DNA from: Hoyosella subflava DQS3-9A1 | GTDB taxonomy: Bacteria; Actinomycetota; Actinomycetes; Mycobacteriales; Mycobacteriaceae | Assembly (NCBI RefSeq): GCF_000214175.1 | Contig: NC_015564.1 | Span: 3,038,001 to 3,102,000 of the forward strand | Length of the DNA: 64,000 nt | Direction of reading: 5' to 3' | Shown: one piece after another, positions 41,625-50,837 of the stretch | How positions within the stretch are numbered: position 1 is the stretch's first letter | Layout: each line of letters starts with the position of its first letter | Program-made: the position numbers and the translations under genes | Notes under the pieces: generated by a model | Databases searched by the model: none | What the model was told of the DNA's origin: nothing | What the model saw: only the letters and a program-made list of their open reading frames with translations

Positions 41625-43159
41625 GATGTTGCCCGATCCGACAGATCGCCGAGGAACGGCCAGTGTGAGGACGACTCTGCGAGGTTGACGATAGTGTTTT
41701 TGGGTTCGGTCATTTCGTGTACGGCGTACCGCACCCCTTCCCGGCCTACACCGGATTTCTTGAACCCGCCGAACGGCATGGAATCGATTCGAATGTCGCT
41801 AGTTTCGTTGATCACCACCGCACCCACGTGCAGTTTGTCGGCAATGCCCAGGGCGAGATCCACGGATTGGGTGAATACGCCTGCCTGAAGCCCGTACTCG
41901 GAATTGTTGGCTGCGCGAACGGCATCGGAAATATCAACGAACGGAATGATGCTCACAACCGGACCGAAAACCTCATCACGAATGACTCGGCACTTCGCTG
42001 GAACGCCGGTCAGAACGGTGGGTTCGAAGAAGGAGCCTCGCCGGCGCCCACCGGTGTGGATCGAGGCACCAGCCGCGGCGGCCTCGTCAACCCACTCCTC
42101 GACACGGCGGGCTTCCTCGTCGGAAATGAGCGGCCCCACATCGGTGCTACGGTCGAACTTCGGACCTGCCTTGAGCGCCTGCGTGCCACGGACAACGCGA
42201 TCCACAACCTTCTCGTAGAGGGAGGTGTGTACATACACTCGCTGCACCGAGAGGCAGTTTTGTCCAGCAACGCCGAAAGCTCCAGCAACGATCGCATCGG
42301 CTGCGTGGGCCGCATCCGCGTCGGCGCAGACTATCGTGGCATTGTTCCCGCCGAGTTCGGAGAGGATCTTCTTGGCGCCAGCGGCGGCAGCGATGCGCTC
42401 AGCGGTCTGCGGACCGCCTGTGAATGAGATCAGGTCGATGTTGTCATCGGTCACCACGGCTTCAGCAACGCCCGGGCCACCGACGATCGCAGCAATGCGT
42501 CCCGACGGAACTCCAGCTTCGACGAGCAGCTGAACCAGGGCCAGACCGCTCAGCGGCGTCCGCACTGAGGGTTTCAAGATGACGCCGTTGCCTGCGATCA
42601 GGGCCGGGCCCAGTTTGTGCGCCACCAGGTTGAGTGGATCGTTGAACGGGGTGATGGCCGCGACAATCCCCACCGGCTTGCGGCTGTACCAGCCGATCTT
42701 GTTCCCGGTGGCCAGACTGTCTTCGAAATTCAGCGTTGAACCGGTGAGTTCGCTGGAGGCGGCAGCTGAGAGTCGAAGCGTTTCGATGCATCGACAGACC
42801 TCCCGCTCGGCTTCCGTGATGGTCTTGCTGCTTTCCGCCGCAATGATGTTGGCGAAGCGTACATGCTGTTCGGCGAGGAGCCGAGTTGCCTTCTCCAGGG
42901 CCTGACGGCGCGCGCGCAGCGGCCAACGGTCGAGTTCCAGATGCCGCTGAATGTGGGTGATCGCGCGCCGAACGTCCTGAGGCGTTGAGGTGCATACGCG
43001 CCCTACCAGGAAACCATCCTCGGGATCCCGCACCTCCAGCGTCATGTCAGCGGATTGCCATTTGCCTTCGAAGAAGGCGCCTCCAGGGAGGTCGGCAATC
43101 TCTGACCGGCTGACGACTGTTTCCGGGAGCGTGTCAACGAAACTGATTGATGGAACCAT
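41621..43159 (-). CDS. NAD-dependent aldehyde dehydrogenase
   Basis: A 512-aa ALDH-superfamily enzyme. The catalytic Cys is in GQNCLSVQR (~299-307) and the general-base Glu in LSELGGNN (~266-273); the closing motif is SMPFGGFKKSGVGREG (~468-483). GQNCLSVQRVYVH is typical of the lactaldehyde/phosphonoacetaldehyde branch. In the operon it follows an FAD amine oxidase, so oxidation of the amine-derived aldehyde is the simplest role. It overlaps the next gene by 4 bp (ATGA). Confidence 0.92.
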   Translation of the reverse strand: MVPSISFVDTLPETVVSRSEIADLPGGAFFEGKWQSADMTLEVRDPEDGFLVGRVCTSTPQDVRRAITHIQRHLELDRWPLRARRQALEKATRLLAEQHVRFANIIAAESSKTITEAEREVCRCIETLRLSAAASSELTGSTLNFEDSLATGNKIGWYSRKPVGIVAAITPFNDPLNLVAHKLGPALIAGNGVILKPSVRTPLSGLALVQLLVEAGVPSGRIAAIVGGPGVAEAVVTDDNIDLISFTGGPQTAERIAAAAGAKKILSELGGNNATIVCADADAAHAADAIVAGAFGVAGQNCLSVQRVYVHTSLYEKVVDRVVRGTQALKAGPKFDRSTDVGPLISDEEARRVEEWVDEAAAAGASIHTGGRRRGSFFEPTVLTGVPAKCRVIRDEVFGPVVSIIPFVDISDAVRAANNSEYGLQAGVFTQSVDLALGIADKLHVGAVVINETSDIRIDSMPFGGFKKSGVGREGVRYAVHEMTEPKNTIVNLAESSSHWPFLGDLSDRATS

Positions 43160-43180
43160 GAGATTGCCTTCCCTTCCTAG

Positions 43181-44467
43181 CTATTTGATGCGATCGATGA
43201 TCTTCGCGGCTCCACCGATGAACGGCAGGAACCAAGGTGGGCCAAAATGTCCCGGTACGGGCGGGTTCTTCAGGTCTTCCCAGACGTTCGCGGACTTGTC
43301 ACCGCCCATGTAGCGGACCATGTTTTTGCCCATGTGGGCCGCCATCTGGACGCCGTGGCCGCTGTAGCAGAGGGAATAGAACACTCCGTCATGAACGCCT
43401 GCATGGACCATCTGGTCCATAGAGATATCGACTAGCCCACCCCACGTGTAGTCCACCTTGACATTCGAAAGGTAGGGGAACAGCTCAAGCATGGCCTTAC
43501 GCAAGATCTTGCCGCTCTTGACGTCCGAGTCCGGGCTGGAAAGCGCGAACCGGGCGCGGCCACCGAACAAGAGCCTGTTGTCAGGAGTGATGCGGAAGTA
43601 GTAGGTGAGCAACTTACTGTCCGATGCCTGCCGCCGGTTTGGCAGGATGCGATTGACAACGTCCTCTGGCAGCGGCTCAGTCACGATGATGAAACTCCCC
43701 ACCGGGATTACGCGCCGCTGCAGCCACGGTGTGACAGCGCCTGTGTAGCCACTGGTGGCCACCAGCACTTGACTCGCCCGGATGACGCCCCGAGTGGTGT
43801 GCACATCGTGCGCAGTGCCTGAAACCTTGCGCAATTCGGTTACAGCCGCATTTTCGCAGATTATGGCTCCTGCATCAGCTGCTGCCCCGGCGAGGCCATG
43901 CACGAATTTCCCCACGTGCAGTCCGGCGCCGAGCGGATCGAGCATCGCTCCTTGATAGAAGTCAGAGCCGATTTCGCTGTGGATTTCAGATTTGGGGATG
44001 GTGGTGACCTTGTAGTCCGCGAGGTCAGCCAGCTGCTCTTGCGATTTGAGCATCCCTTCATAGTGGGAGGGATGGAAGGCCAGTGAGAGCTTCCCGAAGC
44101 GCTGGAAGTCGCAGTTGATGCCGTTGTCCCGCACCAGTTTCTCGATGGTGTCGATCGCGTCGTTGTACTCGCGGAACATGTCCACGGCACGAGCGTCCCC
44201 GTACCGTTTGACCGCTGTGTTGAAGCTGATCGCCAGCCCGGTTGTCGCCATTCCCCCGTTGCGGCCTGATGCTCCCCATCCCACTGTGTGCCGGTCGAGA
44301 ACAGCGACGGTGGTGCCTTGCTTTGCGAACTCGAGCGCAGCCGAAAGTCCGGTAAATCCGGCGCCGATGATGGCGACGTCGACCTTCTCGGGCACAGGGG
44401 TACGGCGGTAGTCGCCGGAGGGTTCGGCAGTATCCAGCCAGTATGGGGTGAGTTTCACGATGACCAA
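43181..44467 (-). CDS. FAD-dependent amine oxidoreductase (PuuB-like)
   Basis: A 428-aa DAO-family flavoprotein. FAD-binding motif VAIIGAGFTGLSAALEFA (~31-48), then GWGASGRNGG (~64-73) and the C-terminal YSGHGVQMAAHMGK (~369-382). The pattern matches gamma-glutamylputrescine oxidase and related amine oxidases, which make aldehyde plus amine or ammonia. It lies between the HAD and aldehyde dehydrogenase genes. Start uncertain: TTG at 44467 with AAAGG close upstream, or GTG at 44458. No gamma-glutamyl-putrescine ligase (PuuA) is seen, so the substrate may differ from that of E. coli PuuB. Confidence 0.88.
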   Translation of the reverse strand: MVIVKLTPYWLDTAEPSGDYRRTPVPEKVDVAIIGAGFTGLSAALEFAKQGTTVAVLDRHTVGWGASGRNGGMATTGLAISFNTAVKRYGDARAVDMFREYNDAIDTIEKLVRDNGINCDFQRFGKLSLAFHPSHYEGMLKSQEQLADLADYKVTTIPKSEIHSEIGSDFYQGAMLDPLGAGLHVGKFVHGLAGAAADAGAIICENAAVTELRKVSGTAHDVHTTRGVIRASQVLVATSGYTGAVTPWLQRRVIPVGSFIIVTEPLPEDVVNRILPNRRQASDSKLLTYYFRITPDNRLLFGGRARFALSSPDSDVKSGKILRKAMLELFPYLSNVKVDYTWGGLVDISMDQMVHAGVHDGVFYSLCYSGHGVQMAAHMGKNMVRYMGGDKSANVWEDLKNPPVPGHFGPPWFLPFIGGAAKIIDRIK

Positions 44468-44489
44468 TTACCTTTCGGCTGCGCGCGGT

Positions 44490-45170
44490 TCAGAGACCGA
44501 GGAGTTTGTTGAGCTCGTCGAGAGAATTGACGGTGGTGTAGTCGTAGCCCGCGGTGATGGGGTCGTAGCCACGGTCCAGCAGCACCAGGTTCCGGAAGCC
44601 CATGTCGTGCATTGGCATCATGTCGTACCGGGTGTGCGAGGAGACGTGGAGGAAGTCCTCCGGCTCGGCGTTCAGGGTGTCCAGCATGTACTCGAACGCC
44701 TGGTAGCGCGGCTTGTAGGCCTGGGCCTGCTCGGCTGTGTGGACGGCGTGGAAGTCGGCACCGAGCTTCGGAACGCTGATGTCCAGGAAGCTGTCGTCTG
44801 CGTTGGACAGAATCACCATCTTGTAGTTCTCGCCCATGAGCTTGAGCGGAGCCGGAACGTCCTCGTGGGCAACCCAGCCGCGTACAGCCTCAGCGAACTC
44901 TGCACCGGCGCCTTCGGTCGGCCCAATGCCCCACCGCTTGCACACCCGGTCAAAGGAATCCTGAAGGATCTGCTCGTAGGGCTTGTAGTCGCCGCAGACC
45001 TCGTCGAACCGGTACCCGCGGAATACCTTCTTGAACGCGGGCCACTGCTCTTCAGGAAGACGGCCCGCGAGCAGCCGGCGGGTGGTGGGATCGATGTCGA
45101 AGTTGATGAGCGTGCCGTAGCAGTCGAAGGAGACGTACTTCGGCCGGAAATTGGTGTTTGCCATGGTCAT
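44490..45170 (-). CDS. HAD-superfamily hydrolase of the type II 2-haloacid dehalogenase group
   Basis: A 226-aa HAD protein. Nucleophile motif SFDCYGTLINFD (~14-25), motif II ILSNAD (~119-124), motif III Lys in AYKPRYQAFEY (~149-159) and the SSHTRYDMMPMHD loop (~176-188). True L-2-haloacid dehalogenases have SSNxWD and a Tyr seven residues after the Lys; here these are SSH and Phe, so dehalogenation is doubtful and another phosphatase or C-O/C-X hydrolase activity is likely. It heads the minus-strand operon. Confidence 0.85.
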   Translation of the reverse strand: MTMANTNFRPKYVSFDCYGTLINFDIDPTTRRLLAGRLPEEQWPAFKKVFRGYRFDEVCGDYKPYEQILQDSFDRVCKRWGIGPTEGAGAEFAEAVRGWVAHEDVPAPLKLMGENYKMVILSNADDSFLDISVPKLGADFHAVHTAEQAQAYKPRYQAFEYMLDTLNAEPEDFLHVSSHTRYDMMPMHDMGFRNLVLLDRGYDPITAGYDYTTVNSLDELNKLLGL

Positions 45171-45308
45171 CCGTTCGTTTGATGTGGGGGGCAGCGTCTT
45201 GTGCGGACGACACTGCCGTTCGCCGGGACTGCCGAGAGAAGGCGTTTCCGAACTCTCCAGCAGGACTTCGCTGCCTGCTTACACGACCCTAAGGTCTGCG
45301 ATTGTCGA

Positions 45309-45325
45309 TTGTCAACAGTTTTCTG
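45309..45325 (+). promoter_or_regulatory. Shared operator motif, copy A
   Basis: TTGTCAACAGTTTTCTG; matches the consensus TTGTCRACANYCTRCAG in the 5' nine bases fully and the 3' half partly. It is 139 bp upstream of the HAD operon start. Confidence 0.5.
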
Positions 45326-45367
45326 GAGGCGTAATGTGACCCAGTACACCCGACAGGTTCGACTGTG

Positions 45368-45383
45368 AAATTGGTCCCAATTT
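45368..45383. promoter_or_regulatory. AT-rich palindrome between the divergent operons
   Basis: AAATTGG (45368-45374) and CCAATTT (45377-45383) are perfect inverted arms around TC, followed by more T. It resembles TTGGT-type GntR sites, and may bind the GntR protein encoded at 52327-53031; a weak terminator is the alternative. Confidence 0.45.
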
Positions 45384-45388
45384 TTTGG

Positions 45389-45405
45389 CTGTAAACTGTC
45401 GACAA
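45389..45405 (-). promoter_or_regulatory. Shared operator motif, copy B
   Basis: On the minus strand TTGTCGACAGTTTACAG, one of the best matches to the consensus. It is 162 bp before the ATG of the importer operon. Confidence 0.55.
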
Positions 45406-45566
45406 TCGGTGCAGAAGGTGGTTTGATGGTGACTATTCGAAAACACAGGAACCCAGCGAAGCGCCCTGTGACCTGCGGTAACAGAAACGCGAATCGATTA
45501 AGTACGCAAGTACGTTCCCTCAGCCCATCGGTTCAGCCTCAGCTGACATTCATTCGAAGGAAACCC

Positions 45567-46493
45567 ATGAAGAGACCAACCAAAGTCCAGGCGGCAGCGG
45601 CCGGCGTCGCACTGCTCATGACTTTAAGCGCGTGCGGCGCTGGCGAGAGCGCATCGACAGACGGCTCCGCGTCGAAGACATCGAAGACCAGCGATATTTC
45701 GGAAGGCGTCCAGCCTGATCCGGCCGCGGTCGCGCTGCTGCCCGACTCGTATAAGGACAAGGGCTCAATCACCGTGGCGATGGACCTCTTCTACCCGCCG
45801 ACCACCTTTCTCGCCGAGGACAACACCACCCCGATCGGCCTCAACCCGGACGTCGCACGGCTCGTGGCCAAGAAGCTGGGATTGGAACTGAAGTTCGTCA
45901 ACACCAGCTTCGACACCATCATCCCCGGCATCGCGGGTGGACGATACGACTTCACCGCTACCTCGATGTCACCGACTTCTGAGCGGCTCGAAGTGCTGGA
46001 CATGATTGACTACTTCGACGCCGGTGTGTCCGTGGCTGTTGCGGCCGGGAATCCGCTCAACATGGCCAATGACGATCTATGCGGCAGAAACATTGCTGTG
46101 ACGAAGGGCTCGAACGCCCAGCTGCGGCATTTGCCAAACGTGTCCGAGTGGACATGTGAGTCGCAGGACAAACCCGCGATCAAGAGCGTTGTCCTCCCCA
46201 ACGTCCAGGACGCATTAACACAGCTGGCAGCCAAGAGGGTTGACGGCGTCTTCTACGACACCCCTGCTCTGGTATGGGCAGATGAGCAGCAGCCCAACAC
46301 ATTTACCATCCTCACTCCTCAGGTCGACACACGCTCCGATCACATCGTCACCGTCGCCCTCAAAAAGGGGTCACCGCTCACGCCCGCGCTGCAGGCGGCT
46401 GTTCAATCGGTCCTTGACAGCCCGGAATACCTGTCGTCCCTCGAGTACTGGGGTCTCACCGATGGCCGCATTGCCGAAGCGAAGCTCAACTAG
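45567..46493 (+). CDS. Amino-acid ABC transporter substrate-binding lipoprotein
   Basis: A 308-aa family 3 solute-binding protein. Lipoprotein signal with lipobox LSAC (Cys ~23), then a Ser/Thr linker. The binding domain has the family 3 opening ITVAMDLFYPPTTFLAEDN (~70-88) and the DFTATSMSPTSERLEVLD motif (~131-148). Substrate class would be polar or cationic amino acids or related amines. ATG at 45567 with GAAGGA upstream. It heads the plus-strand operon with permease and ATPase genes 12 bp and further downstream. The usual SBP Arg for the carboxylate is replaced by a Ser/Thr-rich stretch, so specificity is hard to predict. Confidence 0.9.
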   Translation: MKRPTKVQAAAAGVALLMTLSACGAGESASTDGSASKTSKTSDISEGVQPDPAAVALLPDSYKDKGSITVAMDLFYPPTTFLAEDNTTPIGLNPDVARLVAKKLGLELKFVNTSFDTIIPGIAGGRYDFTATSMSPTSERLEVLDMIDYFDAGVSVAVAAGNPLNMANDDLCGRNIAVTKGSNAQLRHLPNVSEWTCESQDKPAIKSVVLPNVQDALTQLAAKRVDGVFYDTPALVWADEQQPNTFTILTPQVDTRSDHIVTVALKKGSPLTPALQAAVQSVLDSPEYLSSLEYWGLTDGRIAEAKLN

Positions 46494-46505
46494 GGAGACG
46501 ACATC

Positions 46506-47438
46506 ATGGTGCAACTGACTACCCGAGAAAGTAGCGCTCCGATGAATGGCATGGACCCTGCTCTGAAGCCGAGGCTCCGGCGGCGCAGCGTATTCGAGTA
46601 CGCCGCCTGGGCGCTGTGCACCCTACTCGCCGTGGGCATCCTGACTTCGGTGTCAACCAACCCCAACTTCCGGTGGGATGTGGTAGCCAGGTACTTCACC
46701 CATGAATCGATCCTCCGCGGCCTGATGCTGACGATCGTGCTGACTGTGGTGAGCATGGTCGTTGGGACACTGCTGGGTCTTGTCCTCGCGATCATGAGGT
46801 CCTCTAGCATCAAGCCGGTAGCGGCCACCGCAGGCGTGTACATCACGTTCTTCCGGGGCACTCCCGTGCTGGTACAGCTCATCTTCTGGTTCAACATCGC
46901 CGCGCTCTACCCGAATATGTCGATCGGAATCCCATTCACTGACGTCAACACGGCGATTGACGTCAACGCGATTATCACTCCGATAGCCGCGGCGATCATC
47001 GGTCTGACGCTCAATGAAGCGGCCTACATGGCGGAGATCATCCGCGGTGGGTTCTCCTCGGTAGGCAAAGGCCAGATCGAGGCCGCCGATTCGCTGGGTA
47101 TGAGCGGCGCAACCAAAATGCGCAAGGTGATCATCCCTCAGGCCATGCCCTCGATCATCCCCGCAACGGGAAACCAGGTGATCGGCATGTTCAAGGGAAC
47201 GTCCCTCGTCAGCGTGCTAGGCGTCGCGGAACTGCTCCAAAGCGCCCAACTGATCTACGCACGCACCTACGAAACCATCCCGCTCCTCATCGTCGCCAGC
47301 CTGTGGTACCTCCTGATGACTCTGCTCCTGAGCTACCCGCAATCCAAGCTCGAGCAAAGGTACGCACACGCAAGCTCCAGGATCCCTCGAAAAGCGAAGA
47401 CAGCTGTACTAACGGACACGGAAGGTGTTGCACGATGA
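46506..47438 (+). CDS. Amino-acid ABC transporter permease
   Basis: A 310-aa permease of the HisMQ type. Six hydrophobic stretches; the N-terminal [15 protein letters not shown] region (~78-92) and the EAA loop [21 protein letters not shown] (split; ~195-215) that docks the ATPase. It has a ~50-residue N-terminal extension before the core. It starts 12 bp after the binding protein and overlaps the ATPase start by 4 bp. Confidence 0.92.
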   Translation: MVQLTTRESSAPMNGMDPALKPRLRRRSVFEYAAWALCTLLAVGILTSVSTNPNFRWDVVARYFTHESILRGLMLTIVLTVVSMVVGTLLGLVLAIMRSSSIKPVAATAGVYITFFRGTPVLVQLIFWFNIAALYPNMSIGIPFTDVNTAIDVNAIITPIAAAIIGLTLNEAAYMAEIIRGGFSSVGKGQIEAADSLGMSGATKMRKVIIPQAMPSIIPATGNQVIGMFKGTSLVSVLGVAELLQSAQLIYARTYETIPLLIVASLWYLLMTLLLSYPQSKLEQRYAHASSRIPRKAKTAVLTDTEGVAR

Positions 47439-48202
47439 ATTGTGACGGTACGATCCATGGCCGTGGGATCCGCAAATCATTCGGTGCGAAGACGGTTCTG
47501 ACAAACATCAACCTCGATATCTCGAGCGGTGAGGTCTGCTGCGTCATCGGCCCTAGCGGCTCGGGCAAATCAACGTTGTTGCGGTGCGTCAATGGTCTGG
47601 AGACCATTGATCTAGGAGTGCTCAAAGTCAACGGAGATCACTTCGGGTACTACGAGACTGACCACGCTTTTCAAGCCGTCAGTCGCAAGCGTCTCGCCGA
47701 ACAGCGCACCAAGATCGGCATGGTCTTTCAGCAGTTCAACCTGTTTCCCAACATGACCGCCCAGGAAAACGTGATGGCGGGCCCCGTTCTCGTCAAGGGC
47801 CACAAGAAGCAGGAAGCAGCCAAGAAGGCGCAGCAGCTACTAGCGAGTGTCGGTTTGAGCGGCTTCGGCGGCCAATACCCCGCACAGCTGTCCGGAGGCC
47901 AGCAACAGCGCGTGGCCATCGCACGCTCCCTCGCGATGGACCCGGACATCATGCTTTTCGACGAGCCGACCAGCGCCCTGGACCCCGAAAAGGTCGGCGA
48001 AGTCCTCGCCGTCATGAAGGACCTAGCGCGGAAGGGCATGACCATGCTTGTCGTTACCCACGAGATGGGTTTCGCACGGGAAGTTGCCGATTCCCTGCTC
48101 TTCATGGACGAAGGCTGCATCGTCGAACGCGGCGATGCCCGCGAGGTCCTCGCCAACCCGAAGGAACGACGGACCCAGGCCTTCCTGGAAAGGGTGCTCT
48201 GA
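47435..48202 (+). CDS. Amino-acid ABC transporter ATP-binding protein
   Basis: A 255-aa ATPase of the GlnQ/HisP class: GPSGSGKST (~36-44), Q-loop [12 protein letters not shown], signature [16 protein letters not shown] (~149-164) and [12 protein letters not shown] (~172-183). ATG at 47435 overlaps the permease stop as ATGA with GGAAGG upstream. It energises the importer for the catabolic island; the next gene, an amine oxidase, starts 5 bp later. Confidence 0.95.
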   Translation: MNCDGTIHGRGIRKSFGAKTVLTNINLDISSGEVCCVIGPSGSGKSTLLRCVNGLETIDLGVLKVNGDHFGYYETDHAFQAVSRKRLAEQRTKIGMVFQQFNLFPNMTAQENVMAGPVLVKGHKKQEAAKKAQQLLASVGLSGFGGQYPAQLSGGQQQRVAIARSLAMDPDIMLFDEPTSALDPEKVGEVLAVMKDLARKGMTMLVVTHEMGFAREVADSLLFMDEGCIVERGDAREVLANPKERRTQAFLERVL

Positions 48203-48207
48203 ACACA

Positions 48208-49398
48208 ATGGACGGAAAGCTTGCAATCATCGGCCTCGGCAGCGTCGGAAGCATGGCACTGTGGCAGGCTTCCCGCTCGTCGGGCTCGGTGGCCGGTTTC
48301 GAGGCGCAGTCTCCGGGCCACGGCCGCAGCGCCGCCGGCGGGGACACCCGCCTGTTCCGCATGCTGTACCGGGGAACACCGAGCTACTACCCCATCCTCG
48401 AGCGCTCCCAGCGCCTCTGGGCCGAACTCGAAGCCGACACGGGCCAGGAAATTCTGACCCGCTGCGGTGGGCTTTCGATCGGGACGGTGGACGGCCCCTA
48501 TCTCCCGCACCTGCTCGAAACAACGCGGTTGAACGGCGCCGACCACGAGATACTTAGCCGCGAGGCGATGGCCGAGCGGTACCCTCAACACAATCTGCGG
48601 CCGGATGACCAAGCCGTGTACGACCCGCACGGCGGTGTCCTGCGGACCGACCGCGCGATCACTTCGGCAGTTGCCGCCGCGCAGTCGAACGGGGCAACGG
48701 TACTGACCAACACTCCGATCGACGGCATCCGGGAAACCGGCCACGGCGTCGTCATCACCTCCGGCGACAACTCCTGGACATTCGAAAACGTCATCGTCTC
48801 GTCCGGCAGCTGGTCTCAGCAACTCATGCCCGACTACCTCAAGGCCGTCACTGAAACCAGGCGGATCTACCTCACGTGGTTCGTCGCGCGGGACGCTACC
48901 GAGTTCTCACCGGACCGATTCCCCATCTTCATCCGCATCTCCGGAGAACGCTCCCTGTATGGGGCCCCCACAGTCGACGGGGTGACCGTAAAGGCGACCC
49001 TCGATGGCCGCTCAGCCCCCACACCCCATGCTGATACAGTACCGCGGGACCTCACGGCAGCGGAGATCGCGGAAACCACTGAGACCATCACCGAGTTCTT
49101 CCCCGGCCTCGTCGCCACCATCGTCCGCTCCGATGCCTTTCCTGACCTCTATACCGCGGACCAGCACCCGCTTCTCGGCCAACTGCGGGAAAACAGCAGA
49201 ATCTACTGCGCCACCGGATTCTCCGGCGCCGGCTTTAAAATCGCCTCCGGAATCGGTGAGATCGCGGCGAGCGAGGCCCTCGGCGCTCACGCTTTTGAAG
49301 GGCTTGAATTCCTGCGCCCCCAGCGGTTCATGCCAGTTCGCACAAGCGTTAGTGCCCGCACTGGCAGCGAGGCCCACAGCAGGACTCACGGCGCGTAG
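48208..49398 (+). CDS. FAD-dependent oxidase, MSOX/MTOX-like
   Basis: A 396-aa flavoenzyme of the sarcosine/N-methyltryptophan oxidase family: LAIIGLGSVGSMALWQAS (~5-22) binds FAD, GHGRSAAGGDTRLFRMLY (~38-55) is the family second motif. Covalent-FAD members have a Cys in CLYT; here the aligned stretch is PDLYTADQHPLLG (~311), without Cys, so FAD is probably not covalent. Candidate substrates are N-methyl or other secondary amino acids. It is in line with the importer genes and upstream of a transaminase. Confidence 0.85.
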   Translation: MDGKLAIIGLGSVGSMALWQASRSSGSVAGFEAQSPGHGRSAAGGDTRLFRMLYRGTPSYYPILERSQRLWAELEADTGQEILTRCGGLSIGTVDGPYLPHLLETTRLNGADHEILSREAMAERYPQHNLRPDDQAVYDPHGGVLRTDRAITSAVAAAQSNGATVLTNTPIDGIRETGHGVVITSGDNSWTFENVIVSSGSWSQQLMPDYLKAVTETRRIYLTWFVARDATEFSPDRFPIFIRISGERSLYGAPTVDGVTVKATLDGRSAPTPHADTVPRDLTAAEIAETTETITEFFPGLVATIVRSDAFPDLYTADQHPLLGQLRENSRIYCATGFSGAGFKIASGIGEIAASEALGAHAFEGLEFLRPQRFMPVRTSVSARTGSEAHSRTHGA

Positions 49399-49488
49399 CC
49401 CACCGTCCGACATTGCTGCCGGGGAATCTGCCGGGGCACGCACATTGGCATGACAACCGCGCTTATCTTCCACACTTCTACACCATCA

Positions 49489-49505
49489 TTGTCTACATTC
49501 GACAC
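49489..49505 (+). promoter_or_regulatory. Shared operator motif, copy F
   Basis: TTGTCTACATTCGACAC, weaker match to the shared 17-bp motif, 24 bp upstream of the aminotransferase ATG. It may control an internal promoter of the operon. Confidence 0.35.
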
Positions 49506-49529
49506 TTTACATTGAAGGAAAGCTACCGC

Positions 49530-50783
49530 ATGGCAACCCTCAGCCCCATCCTCAAGCAGGCTACGCCCGTCGTCGTTGACCGCGCGGCCGGCAGCTGGAT
49601 CTACGCGACCGACGGTAAGAAGTACCTCGATTTCACCACCGGGATCGGCGTCACCAGCACCGGGCACTGTCACCCCGACGTCGTCGCCGCGGCTCGCGAA
49701 CAGGTCGGCAAGATCGTTCACGCCCAGTACACGACGGTGATGCACAAGCCGCTGCTCCAGCTCACCGAGAAGCTCGGGGAGTTCCTCCCCGCGGGGCTCG
49801 ACAGCGTCTTTTACGCCACCACCGGTGCCGAAGCGGTCGAAGCCTCGATCCGCCTAGCCCGAATGGCGACCGGGCGGCCCAACATCATCTCGTTCCACGG
49901 CGGCTTCCACGGCAGAACAGTCGGTGCCGCCTCGCTCACAACCGCCGGCACCAAGTTCCGCTCCGGATTCGCCCCAATCATGGGCGGAGTGAATATCTCG
50001 CCCTTCCCGCACGCCTACCGGTACGGCTGGGACGAAGACACCGCTGTCGCCTTCGCCCTGAAGGAACTCGATCACCTCCTGCAGACCATCAGCACCCCCG
50101 CCGATACGGCCGGGTTCATCATCGAACCCGTCCTCGGAGACGGTGGATATATACCCACCCCTCCCGCCTTCCTGGAGGGGTTGCGGGAACGCGCCGACCG
50201 GCACGGGATCGTCTTCATCGTGGACGAAGTGCAGGCAGGCGTGGGCCGCACAGGCAAGTTCTGGGGACACGACTGGGCGGATGTCCGGCCGGACATCGTC
50301 ATCACCGCGAAGGGACTGGCCAGCGGGTACCCCATCTCCGCCATCGCGGCACCTACGGCACTCATGGCCAAGGCATGGCCAGGCTCCCAGGGTGGCACGT
50401 ACGGCGGAAATGCTGTCGCCGCCGCCGCCGGTGTCGCAACGCTGGAGGTGATCGACCGTGAAAACCTCGTGTCCAATGCGCGCGATAAGGGCAAAGAGCT
50501 GCGCGCAGGGTTAGAGAACCTCCAGCCCGACTTCGCCGTCATCGGAAACGTCCGCGGCCGCGGCCTGATGCAGGGCGTCGAATTCACCACTGCGGCGGGC
50601 ACCCCTGACAGTGCCACCGCGCTCGCCGTTCAGCAGGCCGCAGTCGGTGCTGAACTCCTGCTTCTCACGTGCGGCCCCTACGGCAACGTGATTCGCATCA
50701 TTCCGCCTCTCAATGTCACCAGCGACGAAATCCAAAGCGGCCTTTCCAGGTTCAGGCAGGCCCTCAAGACGGCGACCACTTAG
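49530..50783 (+). CDS. Class III aminotransferase (GabT-like)
   Basis: A 417-aa PLP-dependent transaminase of the omega-aminotransferase class. DVQAG-type PLP-binding is DEVQAGVGRTGKFWGHD (~231-247), the Schiff-base Lys is in ITAKGLASGYPISA (~257-270), and GIGVTSTGHCHP (~34-45) is the N-terminal strand. 4-aminobutyrate or a related omega-amino acid to its semialdehyde, with 2-oxoglutarate as acceptor, fits with the adjacent dehydrogenase. ATG at 49530 with GAAGGA; 131 bp separate it from the oxidase, leaving room for a promoter. Confidence 0.9.
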   Translation: MATLSPILKQATPVVVDRAAGSWIYATDGKKYLDFTTGIGVTSTGHCHPDVVAAAREQVGKIVHAQYTTVMHKPLLQLTEKLGEFLPAGLDSVFYATTGAEAVEASIRLARMATGRPNIISFHGGFHGRTVGAASLTTAGTKFRSGFAPIMGGVNISPFPHAYRYGWDEDTAVAFALKELDHLLQTISTPADTAGFIIEPVLGDGGYIPTPPAFLEGLRERADRHGIVFIVDEVQAGVGRTGKFWGHDWADVRPDIVITAKGLASGYPISAIAAPTALMAKAWPGSQGGTYGGNAVAAAAGVATLEVIDRENLVSNARDKGKELRAGLENLQPDFAVIGNVRGRGLMQGVEFTTAAGTPDSATALAVQQAAVGAELLLLTCGPYGNVIRIIPPLNVTSDEIQSGLSRFRQALKTATT

Positions 50784-50837
50784 CACCTGCACACTCTCAG
50801 CCAGCGGCCCATTCCCGCTCCTCGACTAGGAAATCAC

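Larger units (their letters stand above)
45171..45566. other. Divergent control region of the catabolic island
   Basis: This ~396-bp gap separates the two divergent operons. It holds two copies of the shared 17-bp motif (45309-45325 and 45389-45405) and a separate palindrome AAATTGG-TC-CCAATTT (45368-45383). An open frame from 45423 joins the lipoprotein gene but has no family features. I see no other gene. Confidence 0.7.

Noticed and set aside
41717-42427. Plus-strand frame of 236 codons opposite the aldehyde dehydrogenase gene
   Set aside because: Antisense shadow caused by high GC at third positions; no motif.
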